From Channallabes apus (lineage: Eukaryota; Chordata; Actinopteri; Siluriformes; Clariidae): a stretch of 64,000 nucleotides of DNA. Positions within the stretch are counted from its first letter, which is position 1; each line of letters opens with the position of its first letter. The stretch is taken from contig CM060118.1 in assembly GCA_030522415.1 (NCBI GenBank), positions 24,439,151-24,503,150 on the forward strand. The letters run 5' to 3'. Below, piece by piece: positions 54,255-64,000 of this stretch. The notes beneath the pieces were generated by a model. That model did not search any database. It saw only the letters and a program-made list of their open reading frames with translations, and had not been told where the DNA came from. A program made the position numbers and the translations under genes.

Positions 54255-57095
54255 AGAAAAAAGAATAAATTTGTTAAATTTGCCCGAAACAATCTGATAA
54301 CCAGAAAACCAGAAAAAGGCAAAATAAGTAGTCAAAATCCACCTCTAAAGTTTGGACTACTCAACATTAGATCCCTTGCGCCTAAAGCACTTATTGTTAA
54401 TGAAATTATCTCCGATTATTGCCTTGACGCACTCTGTCTCACTGAAACCTGGCTTAAACCAAATGAATATTTTGGTCTGAATGAGTCTACTCCGTCAGGA
54501 TATTTCTATAAGCACGAGCCCCGTCTAATTGGTCGCGGTGGTGGTGTCGCCACTATCTACAATGATGTACTCACTGTTACCCAGAAAATAAGGCCCAGGT
54601 TTAATTCATTTGAAGTGCTTATCATTAATGTTGCACTAAATGAAATACGTAATAAACCCTTGCTATACTTTACCCTGGCCACCGTGTACAGACCCCCGGG
54701 GCCATATGGCGATTTTCTTAAAGAATTTGGACATCTGCTATCAGACCTATTGGTTAACTCTGACAAAGTGTTGATAGTAGGAGACTTTAACATTCATGTA
54801 GATGATGCTAACGACGCTTTAGCACTCACATTTATGGATTTACTAAATTCCTTTGGGGTTAAGCAAAATATAATTGGAGCAACTCACCGCTTTAATCATA
54901 CGCTAGATTTAATTATATCCCATGGTATAGATGTCTCTAATATAGAGATCATACCTCAAAGTGATGATATCACAGATCATCACCTCCTGACATATACTCT
55001 ACCCGTAGAACAGATTAGCTGTGTCTCCCCACGTTATCAATCTGTTAGAAATATGAATCCCACTACTAAAGACAGATTCACAAGTAATCTGCCGGATCTG
55101 TCCCAATTTCTTATTAGACCCCTAAATGCAGATGATCTAGATGAAGTGACTAGCAGCATGGGCACTATACTTACCAGTACATTAGACACTGTTGCTCCCA
55201 TCAGATTAAAAAAAGTCAGAGATAAAACACTTGCACCTTGGTACAACAGTCATACTCCCGCCCTAAAGAGAGCAACCCGTAACCTCGAGCGAAAATGGAG
55301 GAAAACTAAATTAGAATTTTTTCGAATTGCGTATAAAGACAGTATGTGCAGCTATAGACAGGCTCTAAAAACTGCTAGGACCGAGCATCTTAGCCAACTG
55401 ATAGCAAGAAACCAAAACAATCCCAGGTTCTTATTTAGTACAGTGGCTCGCCTAACAAAGGAGGTTCAACCTCTAATAGTATCTCACGATCCAGTTCAGC
55501 CTATAGCTTCACATTTAGATTTTCACTGCTTTACAGGTATAGGACAGGAAGAGCTGTATAAACTCATCACCTCGGCTAAATCAACAACGTGCCTGTTAGA
55601 CCCAATCCCAACCAGAATTTTAAAAGAAGTGATGCTTACGGTTGGAGAGCCACTCCTAAACATTATTAATTCTTCATTACATCTAGGTCACGTCCCTAAA
55701 CCTTTCAAGTTAGCAGTTATTAAGCCGCTTCTTAAAAAATCTAATTTGGACGCGAATGAAATAACAAATTACAGACCGATTTCAAACCTCCCGTTCATAT
55801 AAAAAATACTAGAAAAAGTAGTATCAGCTCAAATTTGCACATTCTTGCAGGATAACAACATCCTTGAAGAATTTCACTCAGGTTTCAGGCCCCATCATAG
55901 CACAGAAACTGAACTAGTTAAGATTACAAACGACTGGTTTTTAGCTTCAGACCAAGGCTGCATCTCATTGCTAGTCCTGCTTGATCTTAGTGCTGCATTC
56001 GACACTATAGATCATAATATTCTCATAGATCGCTTACAAAATTATATAGGTATTCAGGGACAGGCATTAAAATGGTTTAGATCTTACCTGTCTGATTGCT
56101 ACCATTTTGTAGATCTAAATGGAGAACCGTCTGGTGTAATGCCAGTGAAATATGGGGTCCCACAAGGGTCAGTTTTAGGACCTCTGTTGTTCTCAATATA
56201 CATGCTTCCCTTGGGTAACATCATTAGAAGACATGGGATTAGTTTCCATTGTTATGCTGATGATACCCAATTATATATCTCAACCAAACCAGACGAAATA
56301 CCTAAGTTGTCTAGATTAACTGAGTGTGTCCAGGACATAAAAGATTGGATGACCAATAACTTTCTTTTATTAAATTCAGATAAGACAGAGATATTACTTA
56401 TTGGCCCAAAAACCAGCACACAACAGCTTTCACAATTCAGCTTGCGCTTAGAAGAATGTACTGTTATTACCAGCTCAGCAGTAAAAGATCTGGGAGTAAT
56501 ATTAGACAGTAACTTGTCTTTTGAAAATCACATTTCAAATATCACAAAAACAGCCTTTTTCCATCTTCGAAATATTGCTAAACTTAGGAACATCTTATCC
56601 GTATCTGATGCAGAAAAACTAGTTCATGCATTCATGACCTCCAGACTGGACTATTGTAATGCATTACTAGGTGGTTGTCCTGCATCCTCAATAAACAAGC
56701 TTCAGTTAATCCAAAATGCAGCTGCCAGGGTTCTCACTAGATCCAGAAAATATGATCATATAACCCCAATATTATCATCCCTGCACTGGCTACCTGTTCA
56801 GTTTAGAATAAATTACAAAATAGTATTACTTACATACAAGGCCTTAAATGGTTTAGCTCCCACATACCTAACCAGTCTTCTGATGCGCTACAATCCACCA
56901 CGCGCCTTAAGATCACAAAGCTCCGGACTTCTGGTAGTTCCCAGAATTTCAAAATCTACAAAAGGGGGTAGGGCTTTTTCATATTTAGCTCCAAAGCTTT
57001 GGAATAGCCTTCCAGACAGTGTTCGGGGAGCAGACACGGTTTCTCAGTTCAAAAGTAGACTCAAGACGCATCTTTTTAATCTGGCATACACATAA
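54243..57095 (+). pseudogene. L2-clade LINE ORF2 (endonuclease-reverse transcriptase), one stop
   Basis: One frame open for 951 codons except a TAA at 55800-55802. Order: APE-type endonuclease with L-L-N-I-R-S-L, L-T-E-T-W-L, Y-R-P-P-G-P, V-G-D-F-N-I-H and D-H-H-L-L (about 54350-55010); linker; reverse transcriptase with N-Y-R-P-I-S-N-L-P-F just before the stop, then F-R-P-H-H-S-T-E-T, L-L-D-L-S-A-A-F-D-T, G-V-P-Q-G-S-V-L-G-P and C-Y-A-D-D-T-Q-L-Y (about 55780-56280); C-terminal end L-W-N-S-L-P-D-S-V-R. No ATG occurs before 54615, so the true start was probably lost with the 5' end. It encoded the enzymes that nick DNA and copy the LINE RNA in place. Unable to make a full protein as it stands. 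Confidence 0.93.
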
Positions 57096-57714
57096 CTCAT
57101 CCCAGTACTCATACTCCAGTACACCTATACAGAATGGCAACTACGCTAATTCTCCCCATCTGTTCTGTATTTCTCTACCCATCCCGAGGCATCGGGAGAT
57201 TTTGCCAGCTTCAGTAGACAAAGGCCGACCCTGCGAGGTTCCTGAGGCATCCAGAGAAGGACAAGCTCCAGCTGGATTCAGCTTTATGATGGTTGGAGCT
57301 ACACATGCTGCTCCTGTGCTTCCAGTGATCCAGACCTCATCTGCCCTCTGCACCTACTGACTCGTCCCTATGCTGAACTGGTCTTCATGTCAATTTAAAT
57401 AATTTCTGTCATATTGAATTTTCACCTGCACAACACACAAGATGTTATATCATTTCTATCTGTTGTCGCCCAAATGAGGATGGGTTCCCTGTTGAGTCTG
57501 GTTCCTCTCAAGGTTTCTTCCTAATGCCATCTCAGGGAGTTTTTCCTTGCCACCGTCGCCGTCACCCTTGGCTTGCTCATCAGAGAAATTTCATTCATTC
57601 GTCTCATTATCTGCACATTTTTCTCACACATACACACTTCCAATTATTTTCTTTTCTATAATTATTATTATTATTTGTTTTTATTTATTTATTTTCTATT
57701 ATTATTATTTTATT

Positions 57715-57749
<35 letters not shown>

Positions 57750-57845
57750 GATTTGTTAAATTTCTTTAATTTTTGTGAAGCTGCTTTGAGACAATGACCA
57801 TTGTTAAAAGCGCTATATAAATAAAATTGAATTGAATTGAATTGA
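57096..57845 (+). mobile_element. L2 LINE 3' UTR and tail
   Basis: Includes GATGGGTTCCCTGTTGAGTC, an (ATT)n tract at about 57655-57750, GCTTTGAGACAATGACCATT and a terminal (GAATT)n. Same family as 52370-52985 and 49020-49142. Confidence 0.88.
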
Positions 57846-58000
57846 ACCCGTTAAACAGGGCTAGTAGTATTTTACTTAAAAAAAGAAATGCTATAATATA
57901 TATACAGTATATATACACTGTACAGATACACCCGATACCCTGAGCCCAAGTATCGGAATCGGGAGGGAAAAAATGGTATCGGAACATCTCTAAGTGTAAC

Positions 58001-58676
58001 TAAACATTTAACTACAAATGAATGGTGACAGGCAAATATTTTTGGACAATACTGTATCACATTATGTTTTAAAGCCAAAATGTTTCATTTTGCTTAATTG
58101 AAAAAATGAATTTATAGTGGACTGCTTCATAGCCACAAAAATGTTTACTTAACATTTGTCAGGTGAAAAATCACTGCTCCTTTTTTCCAAAGAGAAATAT
58201 TCGTATCCAGCAACAATAAACTTGCATTTTTCCATCTCATATTATGTCATATTATCTCAGATTTTGATGATGTCCTGCATCTAAATCATCATTTTCATTC
58301 GCCTTTGCTCAAATACAAACACAGGTACTGAACATTAGAAGACATTTTGTTATAGATTAGATACACGAGCAGCAACATTAGCAACAACAAATTCTTCTGA
58401 TGTATGTTCAGATTGGATGTAACAAATTGGTGTGTTGTGTATGATTCATAGAAAAACAGAAAATTTTAATCCAGTAACGAGTTGTATGATCAAGGACCTT
58501 TTATTTTCCAACATTACTAACCCAAGCTGGAAGTCCAGAAATGCTATGAATGACTGGTGTAGTGGTCTAGTTAAAAGAAATACAAAAAAAAAAAAACATT
58601 ATGATTATGACCTTATCCTCAGACCCCCAGGCGGATTACATTCTAGATGGGATGCCAGACACCATACATACATACT
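58001..58676. other. Unassigned stretch
   Basis: No feature recognised. Confidence 0.4.
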
Positions 58677-58760
58677 AGGGCTGCACGAGATATTGAAAAA
58701 ATATTATTATCGCGATAATGGCAGGTATATATATATCAAGTGCATTGATTTGAGGGAGCG
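58677..58760. mobile_element. hAT left-end fragment
   Basis: TAGGGCTGCACGAGATATTG followed by TTATCGCGATAATGGC is the terminus of a common fish hAT family. No right end with GTGCAGCCCTA was found, so the extent is unknown. Confidence 0.5.
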
Positions 58761-59093
58761 TTCTGGTGCGGCTACAAAAGGAAAGGGAGTGATAAAATTA
58801 TCAGCGAGCCTAGAGAAGAAGAAAGCACCAAGAGAAAACGACAGAAAGTAAAGGCTCAAGCAATATGTTATGCTTGAGCTGTAGATTTTGAAACTTTTAG
58901 TTCTGAAAGTTGAGTTGCACACCTTAGTGTTTTTGCAAAATTATTTATTTCAATGTGTGCCTTAGTTTTTTTGATACTTAAAGTCATTTGAAATACCTTT
59001 TTTTAAGTTTTTGCATCTGAGAAAAGGATAAAATATAAGAATGTATGGCACTTTAATGCACTTAATTCATCTCATGCAACTTTAATACCTATA
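58761..59093. other. Unassigned stretch
   Basis: May belong to the hAT fragment on its left; no diagnostic sequence. Confidence 0.3.
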
Positions 59094-59207
59094 TCACCTA
59101 TGCGGTTTCGAGCGGTGGCCGGAAGTACGGTTCATCATGATTCACAGCAAGTTTTGGCGCAGAACTTTGCGGAATGCATTTCACCGTGAGTCAAACCGCA
59201 TAGGTGA
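59094..59207. repeat. Small foldback (MITE-like) element
   Basis: Perfect 15-bp inverted repeats, TCACCTATGCGGTTT at 59094-59108 and its complement at 59193-59207, enclose a GC-richer 84-bp core. Adjacent TA/AT bases do not give a clear target duplication. Confidence 0.6.
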
Positions 59208-59411
59208 GATATTAAGCGATTCCTTGTATTGCGAATAATGACAATATTTATTTTTGATAAAATGCTGTTTGCATTTAAAAAATAAAAGTAGATTTTTCTA
59301 AAAAGAATATCAATTAATCTTTGTTTCTCTTATATGTTTTACATTGCTGTTTAATTAAGCAAAAGTACATTTATCTGATTACTCAATTAATCGTTTAACA
59401 TGTTAAAATTT

Positions 59412-59478
59412 ACAATTTTGGCTTGTCTTGCAAAACGCTCACTCGCAACATGTTACTCGCAATCCAAGGTTCCACTAT
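59412..59478. mobile_element. Right-end fragment of the Tigger-like family
   Basis: CTCGCAATCCAAGGTTCCAC matches the right terminus of the element at 60126-61264 (CGCAATCCAAGGTTCCAC). Confidence 0.65.
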
Positions 59479-60123
59479 GCACTGTATGTATGTACTTTAT
59501 TAGATGGCTTTATTATGATATGATATTATGATATTAGACTATATTAATAGCATGGAAAAAAGTCATGAAAAAACAAGGATTTTCTGGTACATTCTGAACT
59601 AACCTTAAGGCAATTAAAAAAATAGCATCCCTCCCAGCTTTAGGTTATAGTTGAGTCACCAGCTTTAAAATTGTCCAACAGTCAGAAGCCAGCCTGAGGT
59701 GAAACGCTACAAACAACTCTTAAGATAAGTGTGGAAACATTTTTAATATAAAAAAAAGTTTACTTGGTTCACTTTGCATTAAACAGAAAGTGTACTGTAC
59801 TACAAAATGATGCCATCAGTTAATATATAAAAAGTAGCGCTTTTACTTTTTACTTTTAATATATAAAAAGTATACTAACATTATGCTTTTTCATTTTTTT
59901 TTATTAATATAATTGGATTATAGTATACTTTTCAGAAATATGTTATAGGAAAATATACTTTAAGTGAAAGTCCAGAGTAATTTCTAAAGTACACTTACCA
60001 AACTTTAAATAAAATTTTAGAAATATGCTCGAAATAATCATTGGAACAATGTATATAAAGCAACATAAGAATACAAATTTTAATATATGGTTGTCTCAAG
60101 ATATTATCAGTTAAATTTGAATA
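59479..60123. other. Unassigned AT-rich stretch
   Basis: No feature recognised. Confidence 0.4.
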
Positions 60124-60125
60124 TA

Positions 60126-61264
60126 CAGTGAAACCTCGGATAGCGAGTAACGCGGTTTGCGAGAGTTCCGCAAGATGAGCAAATATTTTTAATACATTTT
60201 GACTTGAAAAGTGCAGTGTCATGCACACTCGGTCCGTGGCCGGCACTAGGACCCGGAAGTAATGCGGTCATGAACCAGGAAGTATAAAAGGAGTAAACAA
60301 ACGATAGTACAACGCTCAGTCATTGAGTTTTTCTGATGCCCTGTCGGAATCGTTCACCAAACCGTGAGTACTCACCCTTTTTGGTCTGCTTCCTGATTGA
60401 GTGTGTATTTCTAGGACGCGGGTGTGATTGTGTCTTTCCCTTGCTCCCCTATCGTGAGAGTTCTTAGATCAAAGAGCGTGATTATCCTGCCTACTCGTGT
60501 TTTCTCCGCGTTTGGGTTTACCATTCACGCGACAAAGGGCTAACCGCTAAAGCTACGTCTTCTGGTCTTCCGAGGTTAGTTCTGACAGCAAGTCTTGGTT
60601 CACGAGTATCGAGTATCATGTCTCACGCATGCGCTTCTTGCTTTGATGCCAAGCGTCATGTGATGGTCAATGGTTTTTCTCTCTCTTGCGTTTCGGAATT
60701 GTGGGTGCTCGTCTCACACTGGTATAATCAACATCCGTGCACGCGTGTACTGTTTACTGTAACACTGTGACCACGTGTGTGTGTGTAAAACATATTTTGT
60801 TTTGTGTTTGTAAGCATATGTGTACAACGTGTGTGTACTGTTTCTTATAACACATGTGTGTGCGCACATGTAAAGCAAAAGAAAGTCTCATTAGAAAGGT
60901 TAAAAATCCATTTTCTCCATCAGCCTGTCGTTAAGTTTGTGCGTACGAATAATTTGACACCGTGCCGGTTCACACACTCTCTCTTTCTCACCTTTAGTGT
61001 GCGTGTGTGTTTGAGTGTCTGCTTCACACACACACACACAAACACTCTGCTCTACACAGAAACTCTGCTCTGTCGCGATTCTTTTCAAAGGTAAAGTGCA
61101 GGTTCATTTGTTTGTTTGTTTTACTTTACAGCAGTAATTCCGTTAGTATGCGCTCACACAAGTGTCATTAGCGATGTTACTTGCCAATTTTTTCGACAAA
61201 ATTTGTTTTTGGAATACGAGCCCACTTCCGGAACGAATTATGCACGCAATCCAAGGTTCCACTG
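60126..61264 (+). mobile_element. TA-flanked TcMar (Tigger/pogo-like) element
   Basis: 1139 bp from CAGTGAAACCTCGGATAGCG to ATCCAAGGTTCCACTG, flanked by TA (60124-60125, 61265-61266). No transposase frame. The left third keeps TATAAAAG at 60283-60290 and a GTGAGT donor-like site at 60364, which look like the promoter and first intron of the lost transposase gene. (CA)n and (TG)n runs fill the middle. Confidence 0.6.
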
Positions 61265-61266
61265 TA

Positions 61267-61944
61267 CTTATTTGAATATATGCTTATATTTTAGTGCATT
61301 ATTCTTTCGCGCACAAGTTTTGTTGAAGACAAAAGTAAAGTTTGTTTTTTTTAACCTTGTTCAAATTCAATCTGTTGAACTCATGAATGAAGTACGCATA
61401 CGCTGATTTTGTTTTTCAAAAATATGTTATAGTGTAGAAAATACATTCAGCATTTGTAAAAATGTCTAAAAACCATTTGGACTGGTAATACTGTACCTTT
61501 GAAATACAGTAGTATAGAAGACTGGGTATATTAAATGATATAAAAAAGTATAGTTTTATTAACCACAAAGTGTACTTTTTTAGTAATTGGAATTTGCCAG
61601 AAGTATAACAGCATGCTACAGCTGCAATAAGAATATATTTATAGTACATTACTTATGTATTGGTAAAGCAGCAAAAATTGCTGTAATGTACAGTACTTAA
61701 CGTAATAACTGTATGAACTTATAATTAATAAAATAAAACTGAATACATTAAAGATATACTTTAATTTCATTAAATTTCTACTCTGTCAACTATGAACGTT
61801 AATACACACAGCAATATATACTTTAAGTGTACTAAGTATAATTGAAGTTTTCCATTTTAACACATAATGTAAAAGTACACTTAAAATTGTGCTGTTGTAT
61901 AATTTAATTAAAACTTATATACACTTAGTAAAATTAGTTGTTTC
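61267..61944. other. Unassigned AT-rich stretch
   Basis: No feature recognised. Confidence 0.4.
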
Positions 61945-61959
61945 AAAATAGCAAACTTC

Positions 61960-62224
61960 TCCCCGTGCTTGGTGGGTTTCCTCCGGGTACTCCGGTTTCC
62001 TCCCACAGTCCAAAGATATGCAGGTTAGGCTAATTGGCGTTCCTAAATTGCCCGTAGTGTGTGATTGGGTGTGTGAATGTGCGTATGAGTGTGTGCCCTG
62101 CGATGGATTGGCACCCTGTCCAGGGTGTACCCCGCCTTGTGCCCGAAGTCTCCTGGGATAGGCTCCAGGTCCCCCGCGACCCTGAATAGAGGATAAAGCG
62201 GTATAGAAGATGAATGAATGAATG
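61960..62224 (+). mobile_element. 5'-truncated SINE with 15-bp target duplication
   Basis: Starts at TCCCCGTGCTTGGTGGG and ends in (GAAT)n; same family as 33517-34105. Perfect 15-bp duplication AAAATAGCAAACTTC at 61945-61959 and 62225-62239. Confidence 0.95.
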
Positions 62225-62239
62225 AAAATAGCAAACTTC

Positions 62240-62977
62240 AAGTATACTGTACTAGTCATTAGCCTGGCCGCAAGTACTGTAAGTATGATTTGGCATGCAA
62301 GGAATTCATATTTGGGATATCACTTGGAAAGACATTTAGAGAATAAGAAAACAAAGGGGACCACAAAATAAAGACCTGTGTTACTATCCAAAATTATCCA
62401 AAAGTCATTTTTGCATAATTGACACCCTTTAAGCTCACTCTGTTATGTGTGGCCTATTTCGTAGTTTATTCTGGTTGTATTAAAAGACATTTGCTAGGTC
62501 TTGTGGTTGTATTGGATTTTTTTAGATAGTGGAATGCATTTGTGATGTGTTTTTTCTGATGTTTCATGATCCACATATTTCTCAGTAATAATGAAACTAA
62601 GTGTAAGATTAACAGCATTATATACTGTATTAACCTTTATAAAAAGCACATTAATTAATAACAATCAGTGAATGATGTAGTATTTACAGTGAAACAAAAA
62701 GGCAAAGGTATACTATATAATGCTATGGGAAAGGCTTGATACTGTAATGATGGAGTTTAAGGAAACAAGGGTGCCCAGAACAGCACATAGCTATGCTGTC
62801 TTACATTTTTATCCGCTAATTAAACTTTAGGTATATATGAAAAAAATGACAGAAACCTGAGAACAGTGCTGTGAACGACACTTTATTTGGTGCCCACTGT
62901 GTCCAGGCTATTTTAGGAGAAAAATAACTAATGCGCTTAATCAGTTTAATTTACCAGTAAATTACAATTACAGATGA
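62240..62977. other. Unassigned AT-rich stretch
   Basis: No feature recognised. Confidence 0.4.
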
Positions 62978-64000
62978 GCCAATGGTGAGCTCATCACTGG
63001 ACCCACTTCAGTTTGCTTACCAGCCTGGCACTGGAGTAGAGGATGCCATCATTCACCTACTGCATCGTTCACTCTCTCACCTGGAGACTGCTGGGAGCAC
63101 TATGAGAATCATGTTCTGATTTCTCCAGTGCTTTCAACACCATCTTTCCCACAATCCTGAGGGAAAAACTGGAGTACACAGGAGTGAATCATCACCTCAC
63201 AACATGAATACTGGACTACCTCATTAACCGACCACAGTACGTGAGAACTCAGGGCTGTGTGTCGGATATGGTGGTCTGCAGTACGTGGGCTCCACATGGG
63301 AACGGTTCTGGCTCTGTTCCTCTTCACCATATACACTGCAGATTTCACTCACAACTCCACCAACGGCTTCCTGAAGTTCTGCGATGACTCTGCAATAGTC
63401 GGCCTCATCACTGACGGGGATGACAAGGAGTACAGGGTACTTAACAAGGACTTTGTGGACTGGTGCCAAAGGAACTACCTCCAGATCAACACTGGAAAAA
63501 CCAAGGAGTTGGTGGTAGACTTCCGCAGGCACAAACATTCTCCACTACAACCACTGAACATCCAAGGCATGGTCATTGAATCTGTGGAGAGTTATAGGTA
63601 CCTTGGTGTTCATCTGAACAATAAACTGGACTGGACCCACAATGCGCTGTACAAAAAAGGGCAGAGCAGGCTGTACCTGCTGCGGAGGCTCAGGTCTTTT
63701 GGAGTGCAGGGCCCAGTCCTGAAGTCTTTCTATGACTCTGTGGTGGCATCAGCCAACTTTTACGGTGTGGTCTGCTGGGTCAGCAGCATCTCTGCTAGGG
63801 ACAGAAAGAGACTGAACAGGCTGATCCGGAGGGCAAGCTCTGTTCTAGGATGCCCTCTGGACCCAGTGGAGTTGGTGAGTGACAGAAGAATGGTGGTTAA
63901 ACTGTCATCCTTGTTGGATAATATCTCCTACCCCTTGCAGGAGTATCTGACAGCACTGAGCAGCTCATTCAGTGGCAAAGGAGAGATTCCGTAAGTCTTT
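62978..64000 (+). pseudogene. Non-LTR retrotransposon reverse transcriptase, broken, runs off the edge
   Basis: Pieces in order: L-D-P-L-Q-F-A-Y-Q-P-G-T-G-V-E-D-A-I (about 62997), frameshifted F-S-S-A-F-N-T-I (about 63120), R-P-Q-Y-V-R-T-Q-G (about 63230), then one long frame from about 63295 with F-C-D-D-S-A-I-V-G-L-I (active site, normally A-D-D), I-N-T-G-K-T-K-E-L-V-V-D-F, Y-R-Y-L-G-V-H-L-N-N and C-W-V-S-S-I-S. This is a jockey/CR1-type LINE distinct from the L2 at 54-57 kb. At least two frameshifts plus a TGA near 63118 make it non-functional. It continues beyond the window. Confidence 0.85.

Larger units (their letters stand above)
53572..57992. mobile_element. hAT element carrying an LTR-like segment and an L2 LINE
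   Basis: Ends TAGGGTTGTTCCGATTCCGA and ATGGTATCGGAACATCTCTA, flanked by a perfect 8-bp duplication AGTGTAAC (53564-53571, 57993-58000). 4421 bp in total, but only about 320 bp belongs to the hAT itself; the rest is the insertion(s) at 53740-57845. Confidence 0.92.

Overview
The window is vertebrate nuclear DNA, most likely from a ray-finned fish. The evidence is its AT-rich unique sequence, abundant (TG)n, (AT)n and (AAT)n microsatellites, several Tc1-type transposon families, hAT elements with TAGGG termini, L2-type LINEs ending in (GAATT)n, and tRNA-derived SINEs of the kind scattered through teleost genomes. I find no host protein-coding gene I can name. Almost every long reading frame belongs to a mobile element or to a coding minisatellite. 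Host-like signals are weak: a possible two-exon non-coding transcript (about 13.1-14.5 kb), one 41-codon frame with a signal-peptide-like start (15.2 kb), and an RFX-type palindrome (10.06 kb).

Layout. 1-4.8 kb: 3' part of an LTR element whose proline-rich reading frame is built of tandem repeats (33-bp, 24-bp and 45-bp units), split by a Harbinger-like insertion (1849-3042) and closed by an LTR (4170-4811). 5.5-12.4 kb: a large inverted-repeat element loaded with three Tc1-type elements and a TTA-flanked MITE. 12.4-29.6 kb: mostly unassigned DNA with a small segmental duplication, SINEs, a decayed Tc1, a possible BEL/Pao fragment, two hAT elements with perfect 8-bp target duplications and a Sleeping Beauty-like relic. 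29.6-38.8 kb: a mariner relic split by a hAT element with a degraded BED finger, LINE fragments, a SINE nested in a SINE, a TTAA-flanked element with two tRNA-Glu-like sequences, and a short Tc1. 39.1-46.2 kb: a Tc1 relic, then a LINE with a restriction-like endonuclease motif, split by a hAT element (40964-44853) that itself received a complete pol-less LTR element (42157-44603). 46.2-64 kb: LINE and gypsy remnants, a hAT element (53572-57992) carrying an LTR-like segment and a nearly intact L2 LINE, a Tigger-like element, another SINE and a LINE running off the right edge.

The most interesting object is the LTR element at 42157-44603. It has two near-identical LTRs, no reverse transcriptase or integrase, and a long frame containing about 26 copies of a 30-bp coding repeat. 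Ten bases just inside its 5' LTR (42505-42514) are complementary to bases beginning about 31 nt downstream of its TATA box, the arrangement expected of Tf1/sushi-type self-priming. The element at the left edge has a related LTR and the same design, so the two appear to be members of one group with independently expanded coding minisatellites.

The window is also a readable insertion record. Target duplications, an empty site preserved in a duplicated segment, and elements inside elements give relative ages without any outside data.
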